From JABMQB01 sp963677475 (GTDB lineage Bacteria > Bacteroidota > Bacteroidia > Bacteroidales > Prolixibacteraceae), in contig CAXXQD010000022.1 of NCBI GenBank assembly GCA_963677475.2, forward strand, positions 62,001 through 126,000: DNA of 64,000 nucleotides, read 5' to 3'. This document shows positions 45,692 to 55,095 of the stretch, piece after piece. The notes beneath the pieces are model-generated. The model saw only the letters and a program-made list of their open reading frames with translations, ran no database searches and was not told the origin of the DNA. The first letter of the stretch is position 1. Each line of letters begins with the position of its first letter. The position numbers and the translations under genes were made by a program.

Positions 45692-46627
45692 ATGAAGGTA
45701 TCAGTAATTGGAGCGGGGAATGTTGGAGCAACATGTGCCCAGGTTGTTGCGCAAAAAAACATTGTTCAGGAAGTTGTTCTTGTAGATATAAAAGAAGGTT
45801 TATCAGAAGGTAAATCTTTGGATTTATGGCAAACGGCACCGGTTAATTATTACGATTCAAAAATTATTGGATCAACAAATGATTATACAAAAACAGAAGG
45901 TTCAGAAGTTGTTGTAATTACTTCAGGAGTTCCACGTAAACCTGGGATGAGCCGTGATGATTTAATCTCGATCAATGCCGGAATCGTAAAAAGCGTTACC
46001 GAAAACGTAATTAAATATTCGCCCAAGGCAAAAATTATTATTGTTTCCAATCCTTTAGACGTGATGACCTATGTTGCCTATGCTGTGGCAAAAGCCCCTA
46101 AAAACCAAATCATGGGTATGGCAGGAATTCTGGACACTGCGCGTTACCGTGCATTTCTTGCTGAAGCATTAGATGTTTCTCCAAGGGATATTCAGGCATT
46201 GTTGATGGGCGGACATGGCGATACAATGGTACCACTGCCACGTTATACAACTGTTTCAGGTATTCCTGTAACTGAGTTGATTGACGATGAAAAATTGGAT
46301 GCAATTGTTGAACGAACAAAAAAAGGTGGAGGCGAATTGGTTGCTTTAATGGGTACATCTGCTTGGTATGCACCTGGTTCTGCCGCAGCTCAAATGGTAG
46401 AGGCAATTGTGATGGACCAAAAACGGATTTTCCCTTGCTGCATTAAAATGGAAGGTGAATTTGGGCTTAACGATGTATTTGTTGGGGCACCAGTGAAATT
46501 AGGTAAAAACGGTGTGGAAGAAATCATCGAGGTAAAATTGAACGATGCAGAAAAAGAATTGCTTGTAAAATCAGCAGGTTCTGTGAAATCTATTATGGAT
46601 GTGGTAGATGGAATGAACATTCTGTAA
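45692..46627 (+). CDS. mdh: Malate dehydrogenase
   Basis: The 311-aa protein is an LDH-like malate dehydrogenase: GAGNVGATCA at the NAD site, DIKEG with the Asp that binds the NAD ribose, the SGVPRKPGMSRDDLI loop with substrate-binding arginines, SNPLDVMTYVA, and the catalytic histidine in LMGGHGDTMVPL. It oxidises malate to oxaloacetate in the TCA cycle. It stands alone with its own promoter and terminator. Confidence 0.98.
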   Translation: MKVSVIGAGNVGATCAQVVAQKNIVQEVVLVDIKEGLSEGKSLDLWQTAPVNYYDSKIIGSTNDYTKTEGSEVVVITSGVPRKPGMSRDDLISINAGIVKSVTENVIKYSPKAKIIIVSNPLDVMTYVAYAVAKAPKNQIMGMAGILDTARYRAFLAEALDVSPRDIQALLMGGHGDTMVPLPRYTTVSGIPVTELIDDEKLDAIVERTKKGGGELVALMGTSAWYAPGSAAAQMVEAIVMDQKRIFPCCIKMEGEFGLNDVFVGAPVKLGKNGVEEIIEVKLNDAEKELLVKSAGSVKSIMDVVDGMNIL

Positions 46628-46652
46628 AAATATTTTCCATTTAATATTTAAT

Positions 46653-46688
46653 CGGGTGGTATAATCATATACTGCCCGTTTCTTTTTT
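46653..46688 (+). terminator. Intrinsic terminator after mdh
   Basis: CGGGTGGTATA at 46653-46663 pairs with TATACTGCCCG at 46668-46678 (11 pairs, two wobbles) around a 4-base loop, followed by TTTCTTTTTTT. It begins 26 bp after the mdh stop codon. Confidence 0.9.
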
Positions 46689-46702
46689 TATACTTTTAGC
46701 CC

Positions 46703-47131
46703 ATGCAATACAAAATACCGATCCATATTGTTGAGCTTGAAGAAGACAATTACCACTTAATGGTTACCACTTTGTTTGAGGATCAAAGTGAAGGGACATG
46801 GGTTATAGATACCGGGGCATCAAAAACTGTGTTCGACAAATCATTGTCCGGATATTTCGATGTGATAGATTCTGAAAACAGCGGTGATATGCAATCTGCC
46901 GGACTGGGTGAAGAAACCATTGAAACCGGGGTTGGTGAAATTATATCAATTTCCCTTGATGGCTTTATTGTTAAAAAGCTCCGGGTAGCACTAATTGACC
47001 TTACGCATATCAATAATTTATATGAAAAATATACCGATATAAAAATATTTGGTTTGATCGGGAGCGATTTCCTTTATAAATACAATGCGATTATCAATTA
47101 CAAAACCAAAGAATTAATACTAAGCGATTAG
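46703..47131 (+). CDS. Retropepsin-like aspartic protease
   Basis: The 142-aa protein has the flap-containing aspartic protease signature: WVIDTGASKTVFDKS with catalytic Asp near residue 36, and FGLIGSDFLYKYNAIINYKTKELIL near the C-terminus, the pattern of clan AA retropepsin-type monomers that act as homodimers. No signal peptide or membrane helix is seen, so it is probably cytoplasmic. Bacterial relatives are poorly characterised. It lies between mdh and a short unknown gene, with no obvious partner. Confidence 0.75.
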   Translation: MQYKIPIHIVELEEDNYHLMVTTLFEDQSEGTWVIDTGASKTVFDKSLSGYFDVIDSENSGDMQSAGLGEETIETGVGEIISISLDGFIVKKLRVALIDLTHINNLYEKYTDIKIFGLIGSDFLYKYNAIINYKTKELILSD

Positions 47132-47265
47132 AGGTTTGTTATGCCTTCATTTTTATTGGTTTACAAGAACTTGTCCGAGGAAAGCTGCCTTCCCAAAAAA
47201 AATATAAAACCTTAATCATTTTATAGCATAATTAGTATATTTGCACGCTACACGATTTTGAGTTA

Positions 47266-47664
47266 GTGAAGAAAAGAATAAAAATATCGAATGCTGTTAT
47301 TGTGCGCCTATCATTTTTTGTTTTGATGATAGCCGGTGCTGTGATATTTGACTGTAGCCGCGATGAAAACATAGATATAGCAGAAACAGCGAAAGAACCG
47401 GTGCAGGAAAGTGCTAGTTCTGTTTCTTTTTATTTCAATCCAATTAAAACCTACAATTTTGAATCCGAGACCAAATTGCTTCCAAAACGAATTTCAAACC
47501 AGGTTCAAAACAAATATTTGAGGGATTTACACGATATAAAAACCTATCATATATTAAAAGCAGAATCGTTGGATACGTATTCGCCATTGGTGTCGTTTCA
47601 TTTTTTGCAATTCAGGGAATGCATTTACTCCAGTCCCGACGACGATTACATCTCCATAGGGTAG
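47266..47664 (+). CDS. Unknown protein with N-terminal membrane helix, GTG start
   Basis: The frame opens at a GTG, preceded at 47236-47243 by TATATTTG, a match to the Bacteroidota -7 element, which supports expression. The N-terminal basic part and a helix (about residues 10-29) ending in IFDCSRDEN resemble a signal-anchor; the Cys is not in a clean lipobox. The rest is a short periplasmic-type region with no recognised family. It lies directly upstream of secDF but is not clearly coupled to it. Confidence 0.6.
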   Translation: MKKRIKISNAVIVRLSFFVLMIAGAVIFDCSRDENIDIAETAKEPVQESASSVSFYFNPIKTYNFESETKLLPKRISNQVQNKYLRDLHDIKTYHILKAESLDTYSPLVSFHFLQFRECIYSSPDDDYISIG

Positions 47665-47762
47665 GACCTTTTTCATATATTATTTTCTTTCAATAGGAAA
47701 TAAAGAGAGTTATTCTCAAAACGAAAAATCAAATCATAAAATAAATTTAAAACTATTTTCAA

Positions 47763-50700
47763 ATGCAAAACAAAGGTGCAATTTTAACATTTGCCATCTT
47801 ATTGGCAGCTGTTTGTGTTTATCAGTTGACTTTTACCTTTAAAGCGCAACAGGTAGAAAAAGCAGCAACTGAGTATGCACAAGGTGACCGGGCACTTAAA
47901 GTAGCCTATCTTGACTCCATGAACGGAGAAATTGTGTATAATTTTTTGGGAATTAAAAAATTTACGTACAAGGACGTTAAAGAACTAGAAATCAACCTTG
48001 GACTTGACCTCAAAGGTGGTATGAATGCTACCCTCGAAGTGGAGGTTGTTGAATTGGTGAAGGCATTATCCAATTATAGCAAAGATTCTACATTCAATGC
48101 GGCTTTAAACCTGGCAAAACAAATGCGGGAAAACAGCCAAAAAGAATTTGTTGTTTTATTTGGGGAAGCATTTACAAGCATTGATCCGAATGCGCAGTTG
48201 GCAGCAATTTTTAGTACTATTGAATTAAAAGACAAGGTATTCTACAATTCAACTAACGAAGAAGTATTAAAAGTTATCAAAGAAGAAACCGATGCTGCTA
48301 TTGATAATGCATTTAATATTATTAGTACACGTATCGACCGTTTTGGGGTTGCACAACCAAATATTCAGCAATTGCAAACCAAGGAACGTATTCTTGTAGA
48401 GTTACCGGGTGTTGATAACCCGGAAAGGGTTCGTAAACTATTGCAGGGTACTGCAAGTCTTGAATTCTGGGAAACCTATGACAACGGTGAAGTTTATCCT
48501 TATTTTATAGAAGCAAATACAAAAATTAAGGAAATTGAAGCAAGCGCTGTTAGTGAAGAAGAAGTTCCTGCTGAAACGGGAGAAGTTGCTGCTGAAGAGG
48601 TAAGCTCTGAAGAAGGTGAAACTTCTTTATTAGATGAGTTGGAAGCCGAAACAGCACAAGATTCAACAGCACCGGCTCTTGACAACCTTGAGAATTTCAG
48701 AAAAGAATACCCTTTGTTTGCAGTCCTTACACCCAGTACCGATCAACAAGGGCAATTATACCCGGGGCCAATTGTAGGAACTTCACATGCAAAAGATACA
48801 TCTAAGGTAAATAGCTACCTGAAAATGCCACAAATCAAGAGTATTTTCCCAAGAAATATGATTTTCAGGTGGAAAGCCAAAGCTGAAGATGATGGTGGGA
48901 ATTATTATCGTTTAATCGCTCTAAAAATTACAACCCGCGATGGCCGTGCACCTCTTAATGGAGATGTAATTGTTGATGCCCGCCAAGACTATGATCAAAT
49001 GGGATCAACTCCAGAGGTCTCTATGACCATGAATGCTGAGGGTTCAAAAACATGGGCCCGTATTACCAAAGAAAATGTAGGTAAATCTGTGGCAATCGTT
49101 TTAGATGGTTACGTGCGTTCACATCCAAATGTAATTAATCCGATCACTGGTGGAAGGTCAAGCATCACTGGTTTGGAAAGTGTTGAAGAAGCACAAGATT
49201 TAGCAAATATTTTGAAGTCAGGTAAAATGCCTGCACCTGCAAACATTATCCAGGAAGAAATTGTAGGGCCATCACTAGGCCAGGAAGCTATCAATAAAGG
49301 TTTATTCTCCTTCCTGATTGCATTTGCCCTTGTTCTGATTTATATGTTATTCTTTTATAGCAAACGTGCAGGATTAACCGCAAATATTGCATTGATTGCG
49401 AACATGTTTTTCATTATTGGTATCCTTGCCTCATTGGGTGCTGTATTAACATTGCCCGGTATTGCAGGTATTGTATTAACAATTGGTATGTCGGTAGATG
49501 CCAACGTGCTTATTTATGAACGTATACAGGAAGAGTTGCGTGCAGGTAAAGGATTGGGGCTTGCAATTACCGATGGATATAGAAATGCATATTCTGCAAT
49601 TATCGATGGTCAGATTACTACTTTATTAACCGGGGTTGTACTTTATTTATTTGGTTCAGGACCAATTAAAGGTTTTGCAACTACGTTAATTATCGGTATC
49701 CTTACCTCTTTATTCTGTGCTATATTTATTACCCGTATTATTTTCGAATGGCAGATGTCCAGGAAAGGTGGAATTACCTTCACTTCAAAAAAAACAGAAA
49801 ATTGGCTGCGTAATACAAGGATTAAATTCCTTGAAAAACGTAAAGTATTTTATGTAATATCTGCAGCAGTAATCTTGTTATCTATTGGGTCATTTTTCGT
49901 AAGGGGCTTAAATTATGGTATCGACTTTAAGGGAGGACGTACCTACGTGGTAATGTTTGATGAAGACGTTAAAGTAGACGATGTTCGTACTTCGCTTGCC
50001 GATGTTTTTGGCGAAGCCCCTGAAGTGAAAATATTCGGGCATACCAACCAGGTTCGGATTACCACTGAATACAAAGTTGACGAAACAAGTGAAGACATTG
50101 ATAACGAGGTGGAAGCTTTGTTGTTACAAGGGTTGAAAAATGGCAGTTTTATTGCAAGTGATGTCGATATGGAGGGCTTTGTTAAAAATCACAGACAATC
50201 ATCACAAAAAGTTGGACCTACCATCTCGGATGATATTAAAAAGGATGCTGTTATTTCCATATTGTTTGCATTGCTAATTATTTTCTTGTATATCTTGATT
50301 CGATTCCGCAACTGGCAATATGGACTTGGAGCTGTGGCCGCACTGGCACACGATTCTCTTATCGTTTTGGGTATTTTTTCTATTTTCTATGGAATATTAC
50401 CTTTCTCGCTAGAAATTGACCAGGCATTTATTGCTGCAATCCTTACCGTAGTTGGTTATTCAATTAACGATACCGTTGTTGTATTTGACCGAATTAGGGA
50501 ATTTTTCAACCTACACCCGAAACGCGATCGCGATGAAAACGTGGATGAAGCATTAAACAGTACATTAAGGCGTACATTTAGTACTTCTCTTTCAACATTC
50601 GTTGTGTTGCTTGCCATCTTTATTTTCGGTGGTGCAACAATTCGTGGGTTTACATTCGCATTGTTGGTTGGTGTAGTAGTTGGTACATATTCATCGTTGT

Positions 50701-50771
50701 TCATTGCAACACCAATTGCTTTCGATACGCAAAAAAGACTTGCCAAAGTTATAGCAAAAAAGAAAAAATAA
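47763..50771 (+). CDS. secDF: SecD-SecF fusion protein
   Basis: The 1002-aa protein joins SecD and SecF, the usual state in Bacteroidota. The SecD half has an N-terminal helix, the large periplasmic P1 domain and GLDLKGGMNATLEVEV, an E-rich insertion at about 245-305, then TM helices with GMSVDANVLIYERIQEELRAGKG. The SecF half has NYGIDFKGGRTYVV and GYSINDTVVVFDRIRE. It uses the proton gradient to pull translocated proteins out of SecYEG. A hairpin terminator follows. Confidence 0.97.
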   Translation: MQNKGAILTFAILLAAVCVYQLTFTFKAQQVEKAATEYAQGDRALKVAYLDSMNGEIVYNFLGIKKFTYKDVKELEINLGLDLKGGMNATLEVEVVELVKALSNYSKDSTFNAALNLAKQMRENSQKEFVVLFGEAFTSIDPNAQLAAIFSTIELKDKVFYNSTNEEVLKVIKEETDAAIDNAFNIISTRIDRFGVAQPNIQQLQTKERILVELPGVDNPERVRKLLQGTASLEFWETYDNGEVYPYFIEANTKIKEIEASAVSEEEVPAETGEVAAEEVSSEEGETSLLDELEAETAQDSTAPALDNLENFRKEYPLFAVLTPSTDQQGQLYPGPIVGTSHAKDTSKVNSYLKMPQIKSIFPRNMIFRWKAKAEDDGGNYYRLIALKITTRDGRAPLNGDVIVDARQDYDQMGSTPEVSMTMNAEGSKTWARITKENVGKSVAIVLDGYVRSHPNVINPITGGRSSITGLESVEEAQDLANILKSGKMPAPANIIQEEIVGPSLGQEAINKGLFSFLIAFALVLIYMLFFYSKRAGLTANIALIANMFFIIGILASLGAVLTLPGIAGIVLTIGMSVDANVLIYERIQEELRAGKGLGLAITDGYRNAYSAIIDGQITTLLTGVVLYLFGSGPIKGFATTLIIGILTSLFCAIFITRIIFEWQMSRKGGITFTSKKTENWLRNTRIKFLEKRKVFYVISAAVILLSIGSFFVRGLNYGIDFKGGRTYVVMFDEDVKVDDVRTSLADVFGEAPEVKIFGHTNQVRITTEYKVDETSEDIDNEVEALLLQGLKNGSFIASDVDMEGFVKNHRQSSQKVGPTISDDIKKDAVISILFALLIIFLYILIRFRNWQYGLGAVAALAHDSLIVLGIFSIFYGILPFSLEIDQAFIAAILTVVGYSINDTVVVFDRIREFFNLHPKRDRDENVDEALNSTLRRTFSTSLSTFVVLLAIFIFGGATIRGFTFALLVGVVVGTYSSLFIATPIAFDTQKRLAKVIAKKKK

Positions 50772-50792
50772 AGGCATTTAAAATTTATACAG

Positions 50793-50833
50793 AAATGGCC
50801 GCTCAAGTTGAAATTGGGTGGCCATTTTTGTTT
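50793..50833 (+). terminator. Intrinsic terminator after secDF
   Basis: AAATGGCC at 50793-50800 pairs with GGCCATTT at 50820-50827, with two further possible pairs inside, and is followed by TTGTTTTT. It begins 21 bp after the secDF stop codon. Confidence 0.85.
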
Positions 50834-50890
50834 TTACATTGTTCTGTTTTGAAATTATCAGTTCTGACCGTAATTCATCATGCAGATTTG

Positions 50891-50898
50891 TATATTTG
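50891..50898 (+). promoter_or_regulatory. Promoter -7 element upstream of tatA
   Basis: TATATTTG fits the Bacteroidota TAnnTTTG element, 28 bp before the tatA start; no good TTTG at -33 is seen. Confidence 0.45.
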
Positions 50899-50925
50899 TA
50901 GCAGAATTAATTTTAACCAATTAAG

Positions 50926-51195
50926 ATGTGTAATTCTCTTTTATTTATAAGTGGCGGGGAAATTGTTTTGGTGATGCTTTTGGCTCTATTGTTTTTTGGC
51001 TCGAAAGCAATTCCTGATATTGCCAAAACACTTGGGAAAGGTATGCGCGAGTTCAAAAAAGCTACCAACGAAATAAAACGTGAAATAAATGACCACTCTT
51101 CAGGACTAACTGACGATATTAAAGAAATAAAATCAACCATAAACAAAGAGACCAAGGATATTTCGAAAGGGATTAACGACCAATTTAAAGACTAA
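50926..51195 (+). CDS. tatA: Twin-arginine translocase subunit TatA/E
   Basis: The 89-aa protein has the short N-terminal helix with a GGGE-like start (ISGGEIVLVMLLALLFFGSKAIPDIAKTLGKGMREFKKA), an amphipathic helix and a polar tail, which is the TatA/TatE architecture. Monomers assemble into the pore that moves folded proteins across the membrane. TatC is not in the window. The N-terminus has a few extra residues (MCNSLLF) compared with typical TatA. Confidence 0.93.
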   Translation: MCNSLLFISGGEIVLVMLLALLFFGSKAIPDIAKTLGKGMREFKKATNEIKREINDHSSGLTDDIKEIKSTINKETKDISKGINDQFKD

Positions 51196-51214
51196 CAAAA
51201 AAGTACTTATTGTT

Positions 51215-52249
51215 ATGTATATCCTATTATATTCACTCATACTTATTGCTTGTTTTATTTTATTGGCCAGGATTGTTGATTTGTTTTTCATTGCTTCCCT
51301 TGATAAAATTTCACGCGATCTTAAACTGTCGAGCGATGCTGCCGGGGCAACCCTTATGGCAGTAGGTTCAAGTGCTCCCGAATTGTTTGTTGCTTTGTTT
51401 GCCGTATTTAAACCCGGCGACCATCAGGTTATTGGTATTGGTAGCATTGTTGGTAGTGCATTGTTTAATATCTTGTTTATTGTTGGTGCAGCGGCCCTTG
51501 TAAAAAAAGCAAAACTTACCTGGCAGCCCATTCTCAGGGACCTAATTTTTTATCTGATTGCAGTGATATTACTCCTTTGGGCAATTTATAACGGAACATT
51601 CTCAATGTTAAATGCTCTGGTATTTTTGCTTGTATATATTTTATACGTTGTGGCGGTTATCTATTGGCGAAAAATTTTGCCCTACCCAGATGTTGAATTC
51701 GAACAGGAAGAAAAAGAAGGTTGTGCCGAACCGGGGCTGTTCAGGCAATTTGATAGGGTATTATGTTTTCTTTTTCCTTCGAAACAAAAATATTATTGGG
51801 TCTTTTTTATTTCAATAGTCATAATTGCTGCGTTAAGCTGGGTTTTGGTCGAAGCGGCTGTTGAAATTTCGGCATTACTTAACATCCCTGAAGCAATTGT
51901 AGCATTAACGGTTCTGGCTATCGGGACTTCGGTACCCGATTTATTTTCGTCGGTAATTGTTGCCAGGCAGGGGAGAGGAGATATGGCTGTGAGCAATGCT
52001 ATCGGATCAAATATATTTGACATTCTAATTGGTTTGGGTTTACCATTCCTTTTGTATTTGATTTTTATTGGAGGAGCTATTGATACATCTGTCGGGGATT
52101 TAATGTCCTCATCCTTTATATTATTTGCATCAGTCATTATCTTGTTTGTTTTATTAATTGTAAGCAAATGGAGAATCGGAAAATTTGCCGGAATACTGAT
52201 GCTTGGTTTATACATCTTTTATGTAGTTCGGGAAATTGTTTTGTTGTAA
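51215..52249 (+). CDS. CaCA-family sodium/calcium exchanger
   Basis: The 344-aa protein has the inverted alpha-repeats of the exchanger family: AVGSSAPELFVALFAVFKPG with GIGSIVGSALFNILFI in the first half, and AIGTSVPDLFSSVIVARQG with AIGSNIFDILIGLGLPF in the second, each with ion-binding acidic residues. About ten helices are present, with a cytoplasmic loop at about 150-190. It exchanges Na+ (or H+) for Ca2+. It lies 19 bp after tatA and 44 bp before the ABC ATPase gene. Confidence 0.92.
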   Translation: MYILLYSLILIACFILLARIVDLFFIASLDKISRDLKLSSDAAGATLMAVGSSAPELFVALFAVFKPGDHQVIGIGSIVGSALFNILFIVGAAALVKKAKLTWQPILRDLIFYLIAVILLLWAIYNGTFSMLNALVFLLVYILYVVAVIYWRKILPYPDVEFEQEEKEGCAEPGLFRQFDRVLCFLFPSKQKYYWVFFISIVIIAALSWVLVEAAVEISALLNIPEAIVALTVLAIGTSVPDLFSSVIVARQGRGDMAVSNAIGSNIFDILIGLGLPFLLYLIFIGGAIDTSVGDLMSSSFILFASVIILFVLLIVSKWRIGKFAGILMLGLYIFYVVREIVLL

Positions 52250-52293
52250 TATTCTGTTAATTCCTGAGTTTATAGAATAAGGTAGAAATTCAA

Positions 52294-52956
52294 ATGATTA
52301 GAGCAGAAAATATTTATAAATCTTTTGGCGATTTAGCAGTTCTTAAGGGAATAGACCTTGAAATTCCTTCAGGGAAAATCCATTCAATTGTCGGATCAAG
52401 TGGTGCCGGTAAAACTACGCTTCTACAAATTCTGGGAACCTTGAGTAAGCCGAGCAAAGGGGACATATATTTTAAAGACCAAAAAATTTCGGATTTTAGC
52501 GAAAAAGAGTTGGCCAGGTTTAGAAACAAAGAAATTGGCTTTGTTTTTCAATTTCACCATTTATTGCCTGAGTTTACAGCTCTGGAGAATGTTTGTATCC
52601 CGGCTTTTATCGCAAAACAATCGAAAGGGAAGGCTGAAAAAAGAGCCAAAGAGTTATTGCATTTTCTGGGTTTGACAGATCGCCTTAACCACAAACCATC
52701 AGAGTTATCGGGTGGTGAAAAACAAAGGGTGGCAGTCGCCAGGGCCTTAATAAACAAACCCTCAGTAATTTTAGCGGATGAACCTTCAGGAAATTTAGAT
52801 TCAAACAACCGAAAAGACCTCCATCAACTTCTATTTAAATTAAGGGATGAACTGGGGCAAACCTTTGTAATTGTTACACACGATGATCAATTTGCCGAAG
52901 AATCGGATAAAATAATCCATATTAAAGATGGACGAATTGATGGGCAAGATGGATAA
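52294..52956 (+). CDS. LolD-like ABC transporter ATP-binding protein
   Basis: Walker A GSSGAGKTT, the signature LSGGEKQRVAVARALI and Walker B VILADEPSGNLDSNN are clear in a compact 220-aa ATPase of the LolD/MacB/FtsE group. LolD pairs with LolC/E permeases to release lipoproteins from the inner membrane; no permease is adjacent here, so the assignment to lipoprotein transport is by homology only. Its end overlaps the next gene's likely start. Confidence 0.9.
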   Translation: MIRAENIYKSFGDLAVLKGIDLEIPSGKIHSIVGSSGAGKTTLLQILGTLSKPSKGDIYFKDQKISDFSEKELARFRNKEIGFVFQFHHLLPEFTALENVCIPAFIAKQSKGKAEKRAKELLHFLGLTDRLNHKPSELSGGEKQRVAVARALINKPSVILADEPSGNLDSNNRKDLHQLLFKLRDELGQTFVIVTHDDQFAEESDKIIHIKDGRIDGQDG

Positions 52957-53716
52957 AAAAGAGGTAGCCGCATTGTTAAACGAAAAAGCAGCACTGTATA
53001 ATCAGCATTCATTTATCGAAACCGATCCAATCCAAATACCCAAAAAATTTTCTCAAAAAGAAAACATTGAAATTTCAGCATTTCTTACTGCAACCATAGC
53101 CTGGGGACAACGCACAACTATCATTAATAATGCAAATAAATTAATGACATTGATGGCTTGGGATCCGTACAATTTTGTATTGAATTTTTCAGATAATGAC
53201 CTTTATGTTTTTGATGAATTTAAACATCGTACATTTAATGGGGATGATGCCAAATTCTTTGTTCGGTCACTAAAAAATATATACCTAAACCACGGTGGTT
53301 TGGAAACTTTATTTCAGCTTGGTTATGATCGTGATGGATCAATTAAATCGGCTTTAGAATATTTTTACAAAGTATTTTTCGAAGTTGAAGGATTGAAACG
53401 AAGTAGGAAACATGTTTCGAATGTGGCTAAAGGTTCTGCTTCAAAAAGGCTCAATATGTTTTTGCGTTGGATGGTTAGGCGGGATACAAAGGGTGTCGAT
53501 TTTGGTATTTGGAAGAACATCCCAAAGCGCAGTTTGATGCTTCCTCTGGATGTGCATACCGGAAATATATCACGAAAACTTGGCTTGCTTACAAGGAAAC
53601 AAAACGATTGGAAAGCGGTAGAAGAAATTACAGCACAGCTTAGGTTGCTGGATCCGAATGATCCGATTAAATACGACTTTGCATTGTTTGGGCTTGGTGC
53701 CTTTGAAAACTTTTAA
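52949..53716 (+). CDS. TIGR02757 / DUF2400 family protein
   Basis: I use the Met at 52949, overlapping the LolD-like gene stop by 8 bp; earlier in-frame Met codons are deeper in that gene. The protein has the family signatures WGQRTTIINNANKLM and LMLPLDVHTGNISRKLGLL, with helix-hairpin-helix-like helices (RFGDxxD-type ending LDPNDPIKYDFALFGLGA). Related to HhH-GPD DNA glycosylases by fold, but no activity has been shown. The 256-aa length is normal. Confidence 0.85.
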   Translation: MDKKEVAALLNEKAALYNQHSFIETDPIQIPKKFSQKENIEISAFLTATIAWGQRTTIINNANKLMTLMAWDPYNFVLNFSDNDLYVFDEFKHRTFNGDDAKFFVRSLKNIYLNHGGLETLFQLGYDRDGSIKSALEYFYKVFFEVEGLKRSRKHVSNVAKGSASKRLNMFLRWMVRRDTKGVDFGIWKNIPKRSLMLPLDVHTGNISRKLGLLTRKQNDWKAVEEITAQLRLLDPNDPIKYDFALFGLGAFENF

Positions 53717-53717
53717 A

Positions 53718-54434
53718 ATGGGACGAAATACCTATTTTCAATTTAAACAGTTTCGTATTGAACAGAAAAATTCGGCAATGAAAGTCGGGACAGATTCTGT
53801 GTTGCTGGGAGCGTGGGCAAAACCAATAGGGGCTAAATCTGTTTTAGACATTGGTGCCGGTACCGGGATTTTGTCTTTAATGATGGCGCAAAAAACAAAT
53901 GCTGTGATAACGGCTATTGAATTGGATGAAAATTCTTGCCAGGATGCAAAGATAAATTTCGCGAACTCAAAGTGGCCGGATCGGATTGTTTTGATAAACG
54001 AGGATATACTGGAATTTGTAAAAAAAAGCCCCGCAAAATTTGATTTTATTATTTGCAATCCGCCTTTTTTCTCAAATGGCACCGAATCACCATCATCAGA
54101 ACGGGGAACTGCAAGGCATCAAAAAGTATTGACTTTAAATGAGCTGGCAGAAATTGGAAAAGAATTATTGACAAGCGATGGGAAACTTACATTAATTCTG
54201 CCCGTTGAAGAAGGCGAACAATTTATTCGCCTTGCTGCAACTGTGAATTTATTCCTTAACCGAATAACCAGGGTTAAACCAAACCCTATTAAACCGGTTC
54301 GGAGATTTTTAATGGAATTTTCAAACCAAATACAAATTGTTGATGAATCCGTTTTAATGCTCGAACACGAAAAACATCATGATTATACGGACGAGCATCG
54401 AGAACTCACAAAAGATTTTTATCTAAAGTACTAA
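53718..54434 (+). CDS. tRNA1(Val) adenine-37 N6-methyltransferase-like protein
   Basis: Starting at MGRNTYFQFKQF, the protein has the SAM-binding motif VLDIGAGTGILSLMMAQ, acidic IELDENS, and the catalytic NPPF in FDFIICNPPFFSNG, all diagnostic of the TrmN6/YfiC group. In E. coli TrmN6 modifies A37 of tRNA-Val. Length (238 aa) is standard. It begins 1 bp after the DUF2400 gene, so the two are co-transcribed; the gene converges with a flavodoxin gene, overlapping by 4 bp at the stops. Confidence 0.88.
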   Translation: MGRNTYFQFKQFRIEQKNSAMKVGTDSVLLGAWAKPIGAKSVLDIGAGTGILSLMMAQKTNAVITAIELDENSCQDAKINFANSKWPDRIVLINEDILEFVKKSPAKFDFIICNPPFFSNGTESPSSERGTARHQKVLTLNELAEIGKELLTSDGKLTLILPVEEGEQFIRLAATVNLFLNRITRVKPNPIKPVRRFLMEFSNQIQIVDESVLMLEHEKHHDYTDEHRELTKDFYLKY

Positions 54435-54934
54435 GCAAGAAATAAAAAAGGATTAAAGACCTTGTTCATTTGGAATGCAAAGCTGTAAATTTTTTCGTGA
54501 TCCACATTGCTCACGTCTTCTTTTACTTTTGCTACTTTTTTGACGATCATTTTTTCAAAAAATTTCATCTTTTTGAAATCAAATGCACCACCAAAAACGG
54601 CTTCGTCTTTTGCGATTTCATGTAGTTCTTCAGGGAATGCATTTTTAAGTTGTTCCTGAGCAACCTGTCCTTCATACATGCAGCAAATAAACAAACCAAT
54701 CTCTTTTTGCTTTAAGGCTTCAAGGTTCTTTTTAGAAAATTCATTGACACTTTTTTGGATTTTTCCGGCATAAATTGATCCCCCGATAATCACTCGGTCA
54801 AATTCATCAATGGAAGGATTTGGATTCTTTTTTAAATCGACCATGGAGGTATCTCCCCCAATTCTTTCTTTTAACTCTTTTGCGGCATTTTCAGTACATC
54901 CGTGAGTCGTTGCGTAGGTAATTAATGTTTTCAT
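54431..54934 (-). CDS. Flavodoxin-domain protein (HemG-like)
   Basis: The FMN-binding loop is ITYATTHGCTENAAKEL near the N-terminus, followed by VIIGGSIYAGKIQKSV and LFICCMYEGQVAQEQL. This matches the flavodoxin_5 type that includes E. coli HemG protoporphyrinogen oxidase, but no heme genes are nearby, so the substrate is open. It is divergently transcribed from an FAD/NAD(P) reductase gene, which could supply its electrons; this is inference. Confidence 0.85.
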   Translation of the reverse strand: MKTLITYATTHGCTENAAKELKERIGGDTSMVDLKKNPNPSIDEFDRVIIGGSIYAGKIQKSVNEFSKKNLEALKQKEIGLFICCMYEGQVAQEQLKNAFPEELHEIAKDEAVFGGAFDFKKMKFFEKMIVKKVAKVKEDVSNVDHEKIYSFAFQMNKVFNPFLFLA

Positions 54935-55070
54935 AGTTTAAATTATTTTCTGTGGCTTTTCTGTATAAAACTACACACTTATAGTAAACATTTTTGACTT
55001 TTATAGGTTAAATGACTATTAATATCGGCAAGTGCCGAACAAATAAAAGACAAAATTGTCTTAAAATATA

Positions 55071-55078
55071 TATTTTTG
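55071..55078 (+). promoter_or_regulatory. Promoter -7 element before the reductase gene
   Basis: TATTTTTG matches TAnnTTTG and lies 18 bp before the chosen start; an upstream TTG at 55056-55058 is too close (12 bp). Its location inside the longer reading frame supports the later start. Confidence 0.4.
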
Positions 55079-55095
55079 CATCAAATACTAAGAAT

